64,000 bases of DNA from Gaeumannomyces sp. JS-464 (GCA_002197995.1 NGZR01000001.1:3348001-3412000), one strand, 5' to 3'. Positions 23,745 to 33,276 are shown, counted from the stretch's first letter. The notes: generated by a model not told the origin, from the sequence alone. Program-made: numbers and translations.

Positions 23745-25560
23745 CGAGCGCCGTCGCTTTATCCCACCAGCTTTTTTCCAAAACCCGTGTTTGCCTTACC
23801 ATCGCTTAAATTGCGCTAAAAGTGCGAACCCGTCGTTAAATGCTAATTAGCTTCTTCCGGCGTAATTCGCGAGTTACTAAAAGCAATATGCCGCATCGCC
23901 TCCGGATTTTTTACTTCTTTTACTAACTTTTTTACTAGGGTTTTTATCACCCGTTTGCGGAAAACTAACTTACTGTTCGTAAATTTTAAACGTGGGAGCC
24001 GTCGAAACCAGGTTTTATCCTTGCCTCCCGCATAACCTGCCTTTTTGCAGTTCCGTCGCAGTTGTGCTAATCGGTCCAACCATAACGAAAAGGTTGCAAG
24101 GTTGTGGAAAAAGGCCTCCCCGAAACAAAACATAAAGGGAAAAAAAAGCCTTTTAAAATCTTTGCATTATCGCTAACGCTTGCGGCATTTTTGTAACTGG
24201 TCGGGGTAGGTCGGCTTGCGAATTGCTCCAAGGATTTTTCGGAAATACTAAAAGCGGGGAGGCTTCGCGGACGAAAGGAAAAAGTAAAAGATGGCGGGCG
24301 GGGGCCGGGCGGATAAAATCGCACGTTTAACACGGAAAAGGGCAGGTTTTTAATAGCTTAGCGTTAACGGGGAGTCGGAAATGTCGAATGGGTAAAATTG
24401 CGGTCTAAACTAAAGCGAATGGGAAAGTTAATAACTGGACGACGAAAAAAAAGGGAAAAGGGCGCAGTAATCGCGCGACACGACGTAATTAAAAGCTAAA
24501 GCTTAAAAAGACGAGGGATAAAAGAGGGAGGCGTTTAGGCCCAAACGGACAAAAACTAGGATCGTGGGTAAAATAAAAGCCAAAGCGCGACAGTGTTATG
24601 GCTTAGCGAAAAGTGGACGGGAAAAATGAGGATGTGAAGTTAAAAGTACAACGAAGGGACTTTGGGGAACTGGAGCTTTATTTATGTTGCGGTACGAGAC
24701 GTTAAAGGCCTTGCGGTCGCGCTATACCCGATTGGAAAAGCCGCTAAACCCGGCGAGGAAAGCAGCGACTTCGCGTTTACTTAATAATTTTTTTTATATG
24801 TTTAAAAAAGCTTTAACTTTAGCGAATTCCAATGTGCAATTTAATTTTTTATAATTTTAAAATTAGTAAAATTATTTAAAAATTTGTAAAACTAGATTTT
24901 ATTTTCCATATAAGCCGGTATTACACACGCGGGTAAAATTTACTTTCCTTTTTCAGATTGGATTTCGTAAAATTGGCCCGCTTACAAAAAGACCTGCCGC
25001 ACGGGCCAGTAACTTTGGCACCCGGCCAATCAAATCGAAAGGGCCTATTTTCACTAGAATCGTTTAAGCCATTAAAACTACCACGCAACAAGTTCCAACG
25101 GTGTTACGACCGTGGCAGGTGTAAGGAAGGGCGACAGGCGGAAAGAAGTGGAAGGGCGGAGGCCCAAAACCTAGTCACAGCTACCCCACACCCAGGGTCA
25201 CGTGACATCCGGGCGATACAAAGCCATTAGGCTGTGGAACTTGTCACACGCTGGAGGGCCTCCGACAGGCAAGCCCCAGGTGCGGGGAAGTCCTAGTTGC
25301 CCAACGCTAAAAGCCGAGGGTCGAATGGTACAACTAGCTTGTGCCCCCTGCATGGGCCACAGGACGGTCTATATAATGCGGGCCTGTTAATCATAATCCT
25401 CACGAGAGATTCTGCCTGCTTCCTTAAGCATCTCCTTAAGGCTATGGACAATTATTAGCATTTAATAAAGTCCAGCCAAGGCCACCTTTGATCCCCTTGT
25501 GATAAAACTTTCAAAAGATCCTTCTTCCTCATGCATTTTTAAGCCCCAAGAAAAATTACT
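23745..25560. other. Unassigned region right of Copia-1
   Basis: 23745-24940 is AT-rich and RIP-like; minus-strand stretches at 24133-23843 and 24333-24067 are not recognised. 24960-25500 returns to higher GC and contains a TATA-like TCTATATAATGCGGGCC near 25370 and short palindromes, in the manner of an LTR or promoter, but I found no partner copy. A 20-bp motif at 25062-25081 recurs at 35801-35820. No gene can be supported. Confidence 0.5.
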
Positions 25561-25745
25561 GCATAATACCAAAATTCACCCTCCGAACGGCATTGCCTTC
25601 GTTACAAATATGGCTTTGCAACTCCTCGAAATATCTCGCTCCGACCTTGGGGGGCTCCCGACCCCCGACCCTACGATCACTGGGGTTAAACACCTTGCTT
25701 CCTACAACTGGCTTAAGGCGCTTGTGCCCACCATTTTGGTCCCTA

Positions 25746-25798
25746 GTAAAAGGATTGCCAGAAATACCAAATGGGACAATAAGCTAATATTATAAAAG
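25746..25798 (+). other. 53-nt GT-AG intron in the GGPPS-like gene
   Basis: The donor is GTAAAAGG, with a branch-like GCTAAT shortly before the acceptor AAAAG. Removing it joins ...ILVP to ...CPPLWFPPSVPPKL in frame, matching the spacing of the family. An unspliced reading meets a stop, so splicing is required. Confidence 0.8.
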
Positions 25799-26618
25799 GC
25801 TGTCCACCCCTCTGGTTTCCTCCGTCAGTGCCTCCAAAGTTGACGCCTGATTCTGGGTGGCATACATCGACCAAAACGCAGCGCGTAACCCCCACTCTCC
25901 TCTTAAACCCTTGTTCCGCGCCCTCTATGCCCAAAACCCCAGCTTCGAGCTCCAAAACATCGACCTGGTCACCGACAGAAACAACATCCGCAAGCTCCTG
26001 CGTTTCGTTCAAGGGTCATCCAATAACGTCTTTCAAATCCAAGTCGAGGTTGTCGGCAGCAAGACGGCACTACTCACACGTATGGAAACCAAAGCGACCG
26101 AGGTCATCCAAAGCTTCAAAGGATACGGCCGCAACTTCGAAAAGGCATACACCAAAGGGCGCACCGAAAGCACCGGACATCACAGAATCATCAGCTACCG
26201 CTTCGGTGGCATAAATTGCGTTATGCGATACGAGACGGACGGGTACGTCGACACCAACGATGAGTCGGCTGCCGGCTCAAAAGAGGCGGAGCCGACGGAC
26301 AATCTACCGGACGCCCTCAACACACTCTCCATATCGAGCTCTAGCCCTGCGGTCGGCCACTTGCCAACAGCAGTGGTAAGGACTGGTGGCAAGACAATGG
26401 ATCCGGCATCGACTTTGGAGATCAAAACTCGTGCCTCCAGCCGGACACTAGACATGGGGGATGTGCTCCCTCAGCTATGGATCTCGCAAACCCCAAAACT
26501 GGTGGTCGGTTATCATCGGAACGGTGTTTTCGACAGCATCAAACTTCGGGATATAACGCAGGACATTCTCGACTGGGAGCGGACCAACGAGAAAGACCTG
26601 TGTGGCTTAGCGTGTTTA

Positions 26619-26644
26619 AGTCAGTGCACCCCCTGTCCGCCACC
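26619..26644 (+). repeat. Pogo left terminal inverted repeat
   Basis: It starts AGTCAGTGCACCCCCTGTCC, preceded by target TA at 26617-26618; the reverse complement ends the element at 28456. Confidence 0.95.
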
Positions 26645-26747
26645 ATCGCGGGCCCACAACCTTAAATCGTCGCACGTACTTCAATTCTACGGGATTCCAT
26701 CAATTCTAATGCGTTTTCCTTACTTTTTGCTGCATTCGAAAGCTGAG

Positions 26748-28350
26748 ATGCCGGAGAAACAGTATACAGAAGAAGAAATCGAACAGGCCGTCGCCGCCGT
26801 GGAGGCGGGGGTTCCAACCGCGAGGGCTGCCCGACTTTGGGGCATACCCAGGTCGACCCTACAAGACGTCTTAAAGGCGCCCTACCTATCCGACAGTCGC
26901 AAAAGCCCTATCAACGGATAGCCCCTGAGCAGGAGAAGCGCCTGGCGAACTGGATCTTGCTACAGGCCTCCTTAGGGCTCCCGCCAACGCATGCAGAAGT
27001 CCGGTTTTTTGCACAAGAGATCCTCCGGCAAGGGGGCGCCTCCCAGCCCTCGGGAAGCATTGGATTTGTGGCTTTTTAAGCCGATATCCAGAGATCCGGG
27101 TCGGAAAGGGCCGGCGCATAAAGTCGGCCCGTCTTAAAGGGCTACTACGGAAGTAATAAAGCAGTGGTGGCAACGCCTCTAGGTCCCGGAGGTGGCCGGG
27201 ATCAAGCCGGAAAATACGTACAACGCCGACGAGGGGGCCTCCAGGAGGGCAAGACGGGTAACGGGCTCGTTCTAGGCCTCGCGGAGGCCCGGCTTTTGCA
27301 AAGAAAAGAGCCCGGAACGCGCATTTGGACCTCGTTTATCGAATGCATCTCGGCCACTGGGGTTTCGCTTCCTCCCCTCGTTATTGTTAAAGGAAAATAC
27401 GTACAGGAGCAGTGGTTTCCGGAAGATTTAGGCCAATTTAAAGGCTGGGAATTCACTGCAACGAATAGCGGGTGGACTACGGATCGCACGGCCGTCGAAT
27501 GGCTGCAAAAGATCTTCCTTCTGTGCACCTAACCCCTTACCCCTAAACCCCGGCTTTTAATTTTGGATAGCCACGGATCCCATATAACCAAAGAGTTTAT
27601 GTATCTTTGCCTCCGGAATAACGTTTATCTTCTTTATTTACCCCCTTATTCCTCGCACGTTTTGCAGCCTTTGGACCTATCCGTGTTTAGCCCTTTTAAA
27701 CACGCCCACCGCAAAATAACCGGCTCCCGGGCTTTATTTACCTGCTTAATTGTAATCGGAAAAAGGCATTTCTTACAAGCTTATGCCTTTGCAAAATCAC
27801 AAGCCCTTACCCCTTTAATAATCAAGTCGGGGTGGCGGGCATTAGGCTTTTGGCCCCGGAATATCTGAAAACCCCTATCGAGCCGATTTATACTCGAAAA
27901 CTCCCAACAAAACGACCGACGAGCCCAAATTTAACAATTTGCAGAGGATAACAGGGCTAAACAACGTTCAACGGTCTTTTTACTGCAGTCCCGGGTGCTT
28001 TGGGAAACTCCCAAACAAAGCCGAGAGTTTGCCTCCCAAATTAGTGCCTTTAGGGGCCGGCTTTCAGCAAGCCCCACGGCCCGACTTTTTTCCGGAAGCT
28101 TTAAAAAGGCTACGAGGCGCGTGAATTCGAAGTAGCTGAGGCTTTGCAAAAAATTAAGCGGCTGGAGGCCGAATTGGAAGCACAACGGCCTCGCAAAAAA
28201 AGGCGGGTAGCCCTGGATCCTAACGAGACCTTTGTGGATATCCGGCGCGTTGCAAAGGCACGGGGGCAAGTTGAGGAGGCAAGCGATATATTATCAGAAA
28301 GCGCGGAAAATTCTGATCAGGAATTTATATACAGTTGTATCGAAGGTTAG
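26748..28350 (+). pseudogene. Pogo/Fot transposase (CENP-B-like HTH plus DDE), frameshifted
   Basis: It starts MPEKQYTEEEIEQAV, then GVPTARAARLWGIPRSTLQD (psq/CENP-B N-terminal helix-turn-helix), APEQEKRLANWILLQASLGL (CENP-B DNA-binding HTH), a catalytic region with GLQEGKTGNG and SFIECISATGVSLPPLVIVK, ILDSHGSHIT (second acidic residue) and LPPYSSHVLQPLDLSVFSPF. A basic tail (RPRKKRRVALDPNETF) ends at 28350. At least three single-base shifts (near 26875, 27040 and 27200) and an in-frame stop disable it. Stops of RIP type are rare here. Confidence 0.85.
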
Positions 28351-28430
28351 TTAAATAGAGGTAGAAAAATGCAGTTGAATGCACTAGGTTTGGTGTTGAT
28401 CCGACCTCGTTTGAGGTGGCGGACAGGGGG

Positions 28431-28456
28431 GGTGGCGGACAGGGGGTGCACTGACT
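28431..28456 (-). repeat. Pogo right terminal inverted repeat
   Basis: It ends GGGGGTGCACTGACT, followed by TA at 28457-28458. An extra partial copy (16 bases) lies immediately inside, at about 28415-28430. Confidence 0.93.
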
Positions 28457-28963
28457 TAATGGGGAAAATCATCGGAGCTATCAGGCAAAGTCGCGACCGC
28501 CGGGCAGTCGTAACATGCGATGGCGGGGCAAAAATACGGGTGCTTGGCGGCGGCGAGCAGAAACGAGGACTACCTAACGATTTGTACTCGAGACTGGAAG
28601 GAAGACCGACGGACGACTCCCCGGCGCCGATCCAAGTGGAACGGACGTACCAGGTCGCGGCGAAGACGCGAGGGGAGTCCAAAGCTCACATCCTGGTCAA
28701 AACGCCACCGAGAACCTCCCATATGTTAGCGACGGTGCGCCCTACGCCGAGATCATCAGGCATGGGCTGCGCAACGGCTTCCGACAGTACTTTCGCCGCA
28801 TGCCAACTGAGATTTCTGCCTACCGTGTCCTTTGTGGATCTCTCAAATCTTCGGCCATCGATGTCCTCGAAGGACGGAAAATTCGCGACATCATGCGCAA
28901 TTCGAAAAGTGGCAAGAGCGAGTGGGACCCAGCCGAAAGGAGGGAGGTTGGAAGATTGAAAAG

Positions 28964-29110
28964 TGTGAGGAGTTGGCCCGTGCGCCGGTGCCCTACTTCA
29001 CCCATGAAAGCGTCACCCACCGGATTGTCACCTCTCTTTAAAAACACAGACAATACAAAGCTGTTTCCCTTTTTTGCAAGCGGCCCTGCGGCCGCCTTAC
29101 ACCTTTAACA
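28964..29110 (+). repeat. Gag-only element 5' LTR (147 bp)
   Basis: It starts TGTGAGGAGTTGGCCCG and ends CACCTTTAACA. CpA and CpC sites are mostly unmutated, unlike the 3' copy. Confidence 0.95.
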
Positions 29111-29122
29111 GGTTATAAGCTC
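29111..29122 (+). promoter_or_regulatory. Probable primer-binding site of the gag-only element
   Basis: GGTTATAAGCTC directly follows the LTR. It is the same initiator-tRNA-Met half-molecule type as in Copia-1 and Copia-2, allowing for G-to-A changes. Confidence 0.55.
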
Positions 29123-29159
29123 TCAATTCCCATCGGAATAAAGCTATTTACAATCTCTT

Positions 29160-29325
29160 TTGGCCGGTGGCCGCGTTATTTTTCGTTATTTTGGCCGGTG
29201 GCCGCAATCACGTTTTAAAGGCCGGTGGCCGCATAATAACGTCTTCCGGTGGAAGACGTCTCCCAGTGGGAGAGATCGCCCGGTGGGCATTACGTACTAT
29301 TCACTTTACTGTTACCCGGTGGGCG
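29160..29325 (+). other. Cluster of seven short hairpins with GGT/AGT loops in the leader
   Basis: Perfect stem-loop-stem units follow one another: GGCC-GGT-GGCC at 29162-29172, 29192-29202 and 29220-29230; ACGTCTTCC-GGT-GGAAGACGT at 29239-29259; TCTCCC-AGT-GGGAGA at 29259-29273; GCCC-GGT-GGGC at 29278-29288; CCC-GGT-GGG at 29315-29323. They lie between the primer-binding site and gag, where packaging or dimerisation signals of retroelement RNA are found. Confidence 0.85.
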
Positions 29326-29519
29326 ACAACGGGCCGTTTGCCCTACCTTTTCCTGTGGGCTGCTTTACTTCCCTACTAATTTTAGGCCGCTGCTTTACCT
29401 TTGTTAATTTCTGCTTTACAATAACAATAACGACGGCAGTCGCCTATTGCCTACCACCGCCCGAAATGTTTTTTACCTATAAAAAGGCAATTGTTAAAAT
29501 ACTTGCTTTGCAAGGGCCT

Positions 29520-30375
29520 TCCAATTTAAAAGCGTGAAAGCGCGCCGTTAAAGTGCATTTAATCGCGGGCGGCGCCGACGATTATATTAGCGACAACCCG
29601 CCTTTTTAACCTAACGATCCGGCCGCTTTTAAAGCTTGGAAAGCTGAAAAGGTTTTCGTTTGGTACTTTATTAAACAGTTAATTACGGAGGTTATTAACA
29701 AGCTCGAGCGATAAAGCTGGAGCTCCAAAGCTGACGATTCCGCCCGCGACCTTAAAGCTTTTTAAATCGCCGTTACTATTAAAATCGGCCAAAGTACCGA
29801 CGGTTAACTCGATAGCTTAATAAAAAAGTTCGTTAATTTCGAAGTATCCAAATATAACAACGTTAAAAAATATACCAACCGTTAGTTTAAGCTTAAAAAA
29901 CAAATGGAAAAAGTTGGCGTTATAATTCCAGACCGTTTTTTCGTTAGTCATTTTGTTAAAGGTTTTCGAAAGCATTATCCAATCGCCGTTACCGTCGCTT
30001 TAAGCGCCCACCTAATACCCGCCGGCCGCACCTCGATTTAAATTATCCAAGCCGTTATCGAAAACGTAATTACTTTCGAATCGGCCAACCTTTCCCTAGC
30101 TAATACCAACGCGCTTACCGCTTATATTAAAAGGAACTGTTTAATAGTTTCTCGCTTACCCCACCACGACCGGTGCGGCAGGCATTATATAAAAGGTAAC
30201 GACGGGTGCTGGCTATTGCACTTTAAATTGGAGGAGGAATATTACAAGCAAAAGCAGCAGGCCGCTGCACAGGCTATAAAAACAAAAACGGTTGGAAAAG
30301 CTAACCCCCGGGCCGTTAATTATACTTTTAAAATGCCTGTTAACCGCGGCAGCGTTGGACAGTATGCCATGTAAT
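29520..30375 (+). pseudogene. Gag of the non-autonomous element, RIP-damaged
   Basis: Coding sequence continues in one frame with stops at Gln/Trp positions. It contains AVKVHLIAGGADDYISDNPP, FKAWKAEKVFVWYFIKQL, PDRFFVSHFVKGFRKHYPIA, then the zinc-knuckle region PHHDRCGRHYIKGNDGCWLL, and ends near NRGSVGQYAM and a stop. It aligns by eye with the gag of Copia-1. After the stop (about 30375) only about 90 bp remain to the 3' LTR, so pol is absent, not merely degraded. Confidence 0.75.
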
Positions 30376-30469
30376 TAAAAGACTTAACACTACGGATATC
30401 GGGCTATTGGTAGCAGTTGCCGGCTGGAAATAGCTTTACTTTTGTAACGCTTTTGTGGTTATAGGGGGG

Positions 30470-30616
30470 TGTGAGGAGTTAGCCCGTGCGCCGGTGCCTT
30501 ACTTTACTTACGAAAGCGTTACCCACCGGATTGTTACCTTTTTTTAAAAACACAAACAATATAAAGCTGTTTCCCTCTTTTGCAAGCGGCTTTGCGGCCG
30601 CTTTACACTTTTAACA
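30470..30616 (+). repeat. Gag-only element 3' LTR (147 bp)
   Basis: It has the same length as the 5' LTR; differences are nearly all C-to-T on the plus strand. It is preceded by the purine tract at 30463-30469 and followed by AAAAG (30617-30621). Confidence 0.95.
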
Positions 30617-30694
30617 AAAAGCCTAGCACGGAACTCGGCTTTCAAATTACTATATTTGTTCCTTATAAACGAGGTCGGGTCGGGCCAGGGTTAA

Positions 30695-31559
30695 AAAACA
30701 AAAAACCCGCTAGTAACAAACACGCTTTTAATTTGTAACCTGGTCCTTTCCCTGGGACTTCGACTGGTACCACCGAAAATTCGGACACGAGGACGATAAC
30801 CCGTGCCGCTGTGGGCGAAATAAATCCCCTTCCCACCCTGTATTTTGCAAGCTGGCTAAGGCGGCAAAAAACAAATGGCCTATAGCGAACCTTTCCCCGG
30901 CTTTCGACAAGCCTGGATATTGGAAACGGCTGCTCCAAAAGCCCCTCCTTTTTGCTTCGTTCGTCGAAGCTACCAATTATTACACTATCGCTGGACGATA
31001 ATAACAAAGCCCAAAAAGCCCGCATATATCCTTTTCCTTTTTCTCCTACACCTTTTACCTTTTTCCTTTGTACCACCAGAACTAATAGTAGGCTCGTTAG
31101 TCCCCCGCACCTCCGGCCGGGCCCTGGGGGGTCCCGAGTGTTACAATCAAGGGTCTGCTCCTAGGGTAAGGCACCTCGGGGGTGGTAAGGACAGTATCGC
31201 TGTTGTTGGTGGACAGGGGAACACGTGACTTAAAAGGACAATCTAATTGCTTGCCCCAGGGGATGCCTGGGAGCTAACTTAGGTTGACTAATGCCGAAGC
31301 CTCAGTCAAAGCTACCTGAGACAGTAGGAAATCCATCCTTTATATACACGCTGCCTTTTGCCTTGTGTTGGGTTGGATCTGTGGATCTGTGGTCCCCTTA
31401 ACACAGATCCAAAGATCCCTTTGGCTTTGTGGATCTGTGGTCCTCTTAACACAAATCCAAAGATCCAGCTGTGGTCACGTGATCCCACGTGTCCGGGTGC
31501 GGGGCAGGGGCAGGGTCTGGGACCCCTTCCGTTCTGCCGCCCTGGGGCCTGCATGCTGG
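30695..31559. other. Non-coding interval with a 48-bp tandem duplication
   Basis: No gene is recognised. A minus-strand frame of 137 codons (31076-30663) has no family resemblance. 31381-31476 holds two copies of a 48-bp unit starting GTGGATCTGTGGTCC. A TATA-like TTTATATACACG lies near 31340. It could be the relic of an LTR, but I found no partner. Confidence 0.55.
31381..31476. repeat. 48-bp tandem repeat, two copies
   Basis: 31381-31428 and 31429-31476 are near-identical (GTGGATCTGTGGTCC then CTTAACACAGATCCAAAG, the second with CAAATCC). Each unit contains the inverted pair GGATCTGTG / CACAGATCC, so each could fold into a hairpin. Confidence 0.85.
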
Positions 31560-31935
31560 TCGTAACACCGAAAACCTTCCAGCCTAAACCCCGGCCTTAC
31601 CCCCTTTACCGGCATACTCGCCGGCCGAACGCACTACTACCACCCGCAGCGCTTTACAACGCCCTGGCGTACTACTACCACCCGCAGCGCTTTACAACGC
31701 CCTGGCGTATATACATACGCCCTACCGCCGATTGCCCGCTCACTAATAAGGAGCGCCGGAATGCGGCCCGACTTCCGTGTGCCTACGGGTTTAATTTGCT
31801 AGCCGCCTTAATAGCAACATGTAGCCTTATGTTAAGCTTAGGTAGCGTTAGCACGTCATATGCCCCCTGGGAGGCAAGGAAAGGTAGATCCCGACTTACT
31901 AACGTTAAATATACTCACTTACTCACTCCTGCTGG
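31560..31935 (-). pseudogene. piggyBac transposase 3' end, fragment
   Basis: The reverse complement matches the plus-strand piggyBac at 46385-46735 along its length (blocks CCTCCCAGGGGGCA, CTACATGTTGCTAT, GGGCCGCATTCCGGCGCT), including the Cys-rich tail region. This copy is GC-richer and less mutated than the one at 46 kb. A stretch of about 38 bp (TACTACCACCCGCAGCGC...) is tandemly duplicated at 31635-31705. Only the part after the DDE core is present. Confidence 0.7.
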
Positions 31936-32600
31936 CCTGCTTTACAGCCGCCTGGGTTGCGAGCACATGTTTCCAGACGAGTTAAAAGGCCTTACGCTAG
32001 TTAAGGAAAAGCTTATTGCGCTAAACTCGTGCTATGGGTTTATCACCAAATACAGCTTGCCGGAGGGGTGTAAACAAAGCGCGAGATATCCGAAGCACGT
32101 TAAGGGCATATCATAATATTCCCTAATAACGTACAAAAACCTCGTCAGCAATGTTTTCCCCCACCCGCTGCTAAAAGTGATGGACGAGATCCACGTCTTC
32201 TGGCAAGGGCCCGAGAAACCGGCACCGGGTAACCTGTCGGCACTCCTATCGGTAAGGCGCCGTGTCGTCGAAAAAGCGCTGGTGTAGCTGAAAAGGAATA
32301 ACCCACTATACGCGAAAATCCACATCGACACGGCCGAAATGGACACCTGGGAAGCGCCGCCGCACGGTGTGCCCTCTCAAATCTACGCGCGTTTGGAGAG
32401 GAACGAGCCGTCGGCGTGGGAGAAGGCGCGAACGGGACCATGCACCTACGGAGCGCGGCCTAAAAGAAGAGGAACCGAGGGATGTCCGAGAGGTCCTTGC
32501 AGCGCTAGAGCGGGGAGTCGATGTCGGAGGCGGCGGCGAGGCGTGTGTTGGCGGGGAGCAGACTCGGAGGGCGAAGACGGGGGCGAGGAGGCGGTGGTAG
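31936..32600 (+). pseudogene. DUF6570 / helitron-helicase-associated fragment
   Basis: It reads FPDELKGLTLVKEKLIALNS, CYGFITKYSLPEG and YPKHVKG; after a one-base shift FPNNVQ; then NVFPHPLLKVMDEIHVFWQG, PEKPAPGNLSALLSV, NNPLYAKIHIDTAEMDTWE, HGVPSQIYARLERNEPS and EPRDVREVLAALERGV. This pattern is typical of the N-terminal part of fungal helitron-type PIF1 helicase proteins (DUF6570). One TAG replaces a Trp near 32287. Rep and helicase domains are absent, so this is a fragment captured or left behind. Confidence 0.7.
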
Positions 32601-33276
32601 AGCCGGAGGGTGCAGTGGCCGCTGTGACGGCGCGGCGTGGTCGTTGCGCTGGTTGCTGCAATCGAGGGGCTGGACGCCACGTGCCTTGGCACGTGACGCC
32701 CCACCCTCTAGGGTTGCAGAGTTTTCACGGACGCAAGCGCTTACGGCCTGCACCCTTTGTGCTTCGATTCCTCCTCATCTGTTAATTTACGTTACATTTG
32801 GAGGCGCCCTGCCGGTGCTGTGACAGCCGCATCCACGAGATCAGTTCGTCTGGGATGTTCGCTCTCGACGTGGGACCGGATGTTGCCGACGTTGAGAAGC
32901 TGCGGTACGCGGCCCCGCGATCTTCCTTTTGCTTTTCCTGCCTTCGTGGGTCGCGTTCCCATATTGTACATCCCTTGCGCTGTACTTCAAAGTCGTCCCT
33001 CTTGATCCGAACCAGGTCTTCGCCCGTCGGCTATTTTTCGGCCACCATCAAACACAAGTCGCATCGGCACCCGACTCTGTTGCCTTGCCCTGCCCTGTCG
33101 CGCTTGCATCTCTGCTGCTGGTGCCCTTTCAAGCAATGGACTCGGGAAAACACACTCGGCCCTAGAACGTCGGCAGTGCCTTCACCTCTCGGCTTCACTA
33201 CTTGTATTCTATATTTTCTGCCTCTCCTGCATTTCCTCTCTTATCCTTGGCCATTGATTTTCTATCGCCCTCCACC
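32601..33276. promoter_or_regulatory. Upstream region of the ankyrin gene, with CACGTG palindrome
   Basis: No supported gene. A perfect interrupted palindrome CACGTGCC-TT-GGCACGTG lies at 32678-32695, giving two E-box/bHLH-type cores about 590 bp before the ATG at 33277. The rest is GC-rich and then CT-rich close to the ATG, as in fungal promoters. Confidence 0.35.

Larger units (their letters stand above)
26619..28456 (+). mobile_element. Pogo/Fot-type DNA transposon, complete ends, inserted in the GGPPS-like gene
   Basis: The element is 1838 bp long, with 26-bp perfect terminal inverted repeats (26619-26644 and 28431-28456), flanked by TA on both sides (26617-26618 and 28457-28458), the Tc1/mariner/pogo target. 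Taking out the element and one TA restores the gene's frame exactly. Just inside the right end, 16 bases of the repeat (GGTGGCGGACAGGGGG) are duplicated. Confidence 0.95.
28964..30616 (+). mobile_element. Gag-only non-autonomous Copia-type element, inserted in the GGPPS-like gene
   Basis: The element is 1653 bp long with 147-bp LTRs, target duplication AAAAG (28959-28963 and 30617-30621), a primer-binding-like GGTTATAAGCTC at 29111-29122 and a G-rich tract ATAGGGGGG before the 3' LTR. The interior codes only for a gag with a zinc knuckle; there is no protease, integrase or RT and no room for them. Removing the element and one AAAAG restores the host gene frame across the joint. Such a unit would depend on a full-length Copia for movement; its gag resembles that of Copia-1. 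Confidence 0.9.
25610..30694 (+). pseudogene. Fungal 'geranylgeranyl pyrophosphate synthetase-like' gene, broken by two transposons and two frameshifts
   Basis: Coding blocks are 25610-25745, 25799-26618, 28459-28963 and 30622-30694. They join across one intron and two exactly delimited insertions. Counting two single-base losses (near 25850 and 28700), the total is 1536 nt, or 511 codons plus stop. Recognisable stretches include EISRSDLGGLPTPDPTITGV, YIDQNAARNPHSPLKPLFRA, IDLVTDRNNIRKLLRFV, STGHHRIISYRFGG, LEIKTRASSRTLDMGDV, PQLWISQTPKLV, then after the pogo GKIIGAIRQSRDRRAVV and after the gag-only element LARNSAFKLLYLF. Fungal homologues are usually labelled GGPP synthetase, but I see no DDxxD prenyl-synthase motif, so real function is unknown. 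Start ATG at 25610 fits the family; an in-frame ATG at 25499 is possible. Confidence 0.85.

Noticed and set aside
25100..25500. Possible solo LTR starting TGTTACGACC
   Set aside because: No matching CA end with a 5-bp duplication and no second copy in the window.
25857..26921. 354-codon frame taken as one protein
   Set aside because: Its first two thirds belong to the GGPPS-like gene and its last part to the pogo transposase; the boundary is the TA at 26617.
31358..32116. 252-codon plus-strand frame
   Set aside because: It runs through the reverse strand of a piggyBac fragment into the DUF6570 fragment; it is a chance fusion of unrelated DNA.
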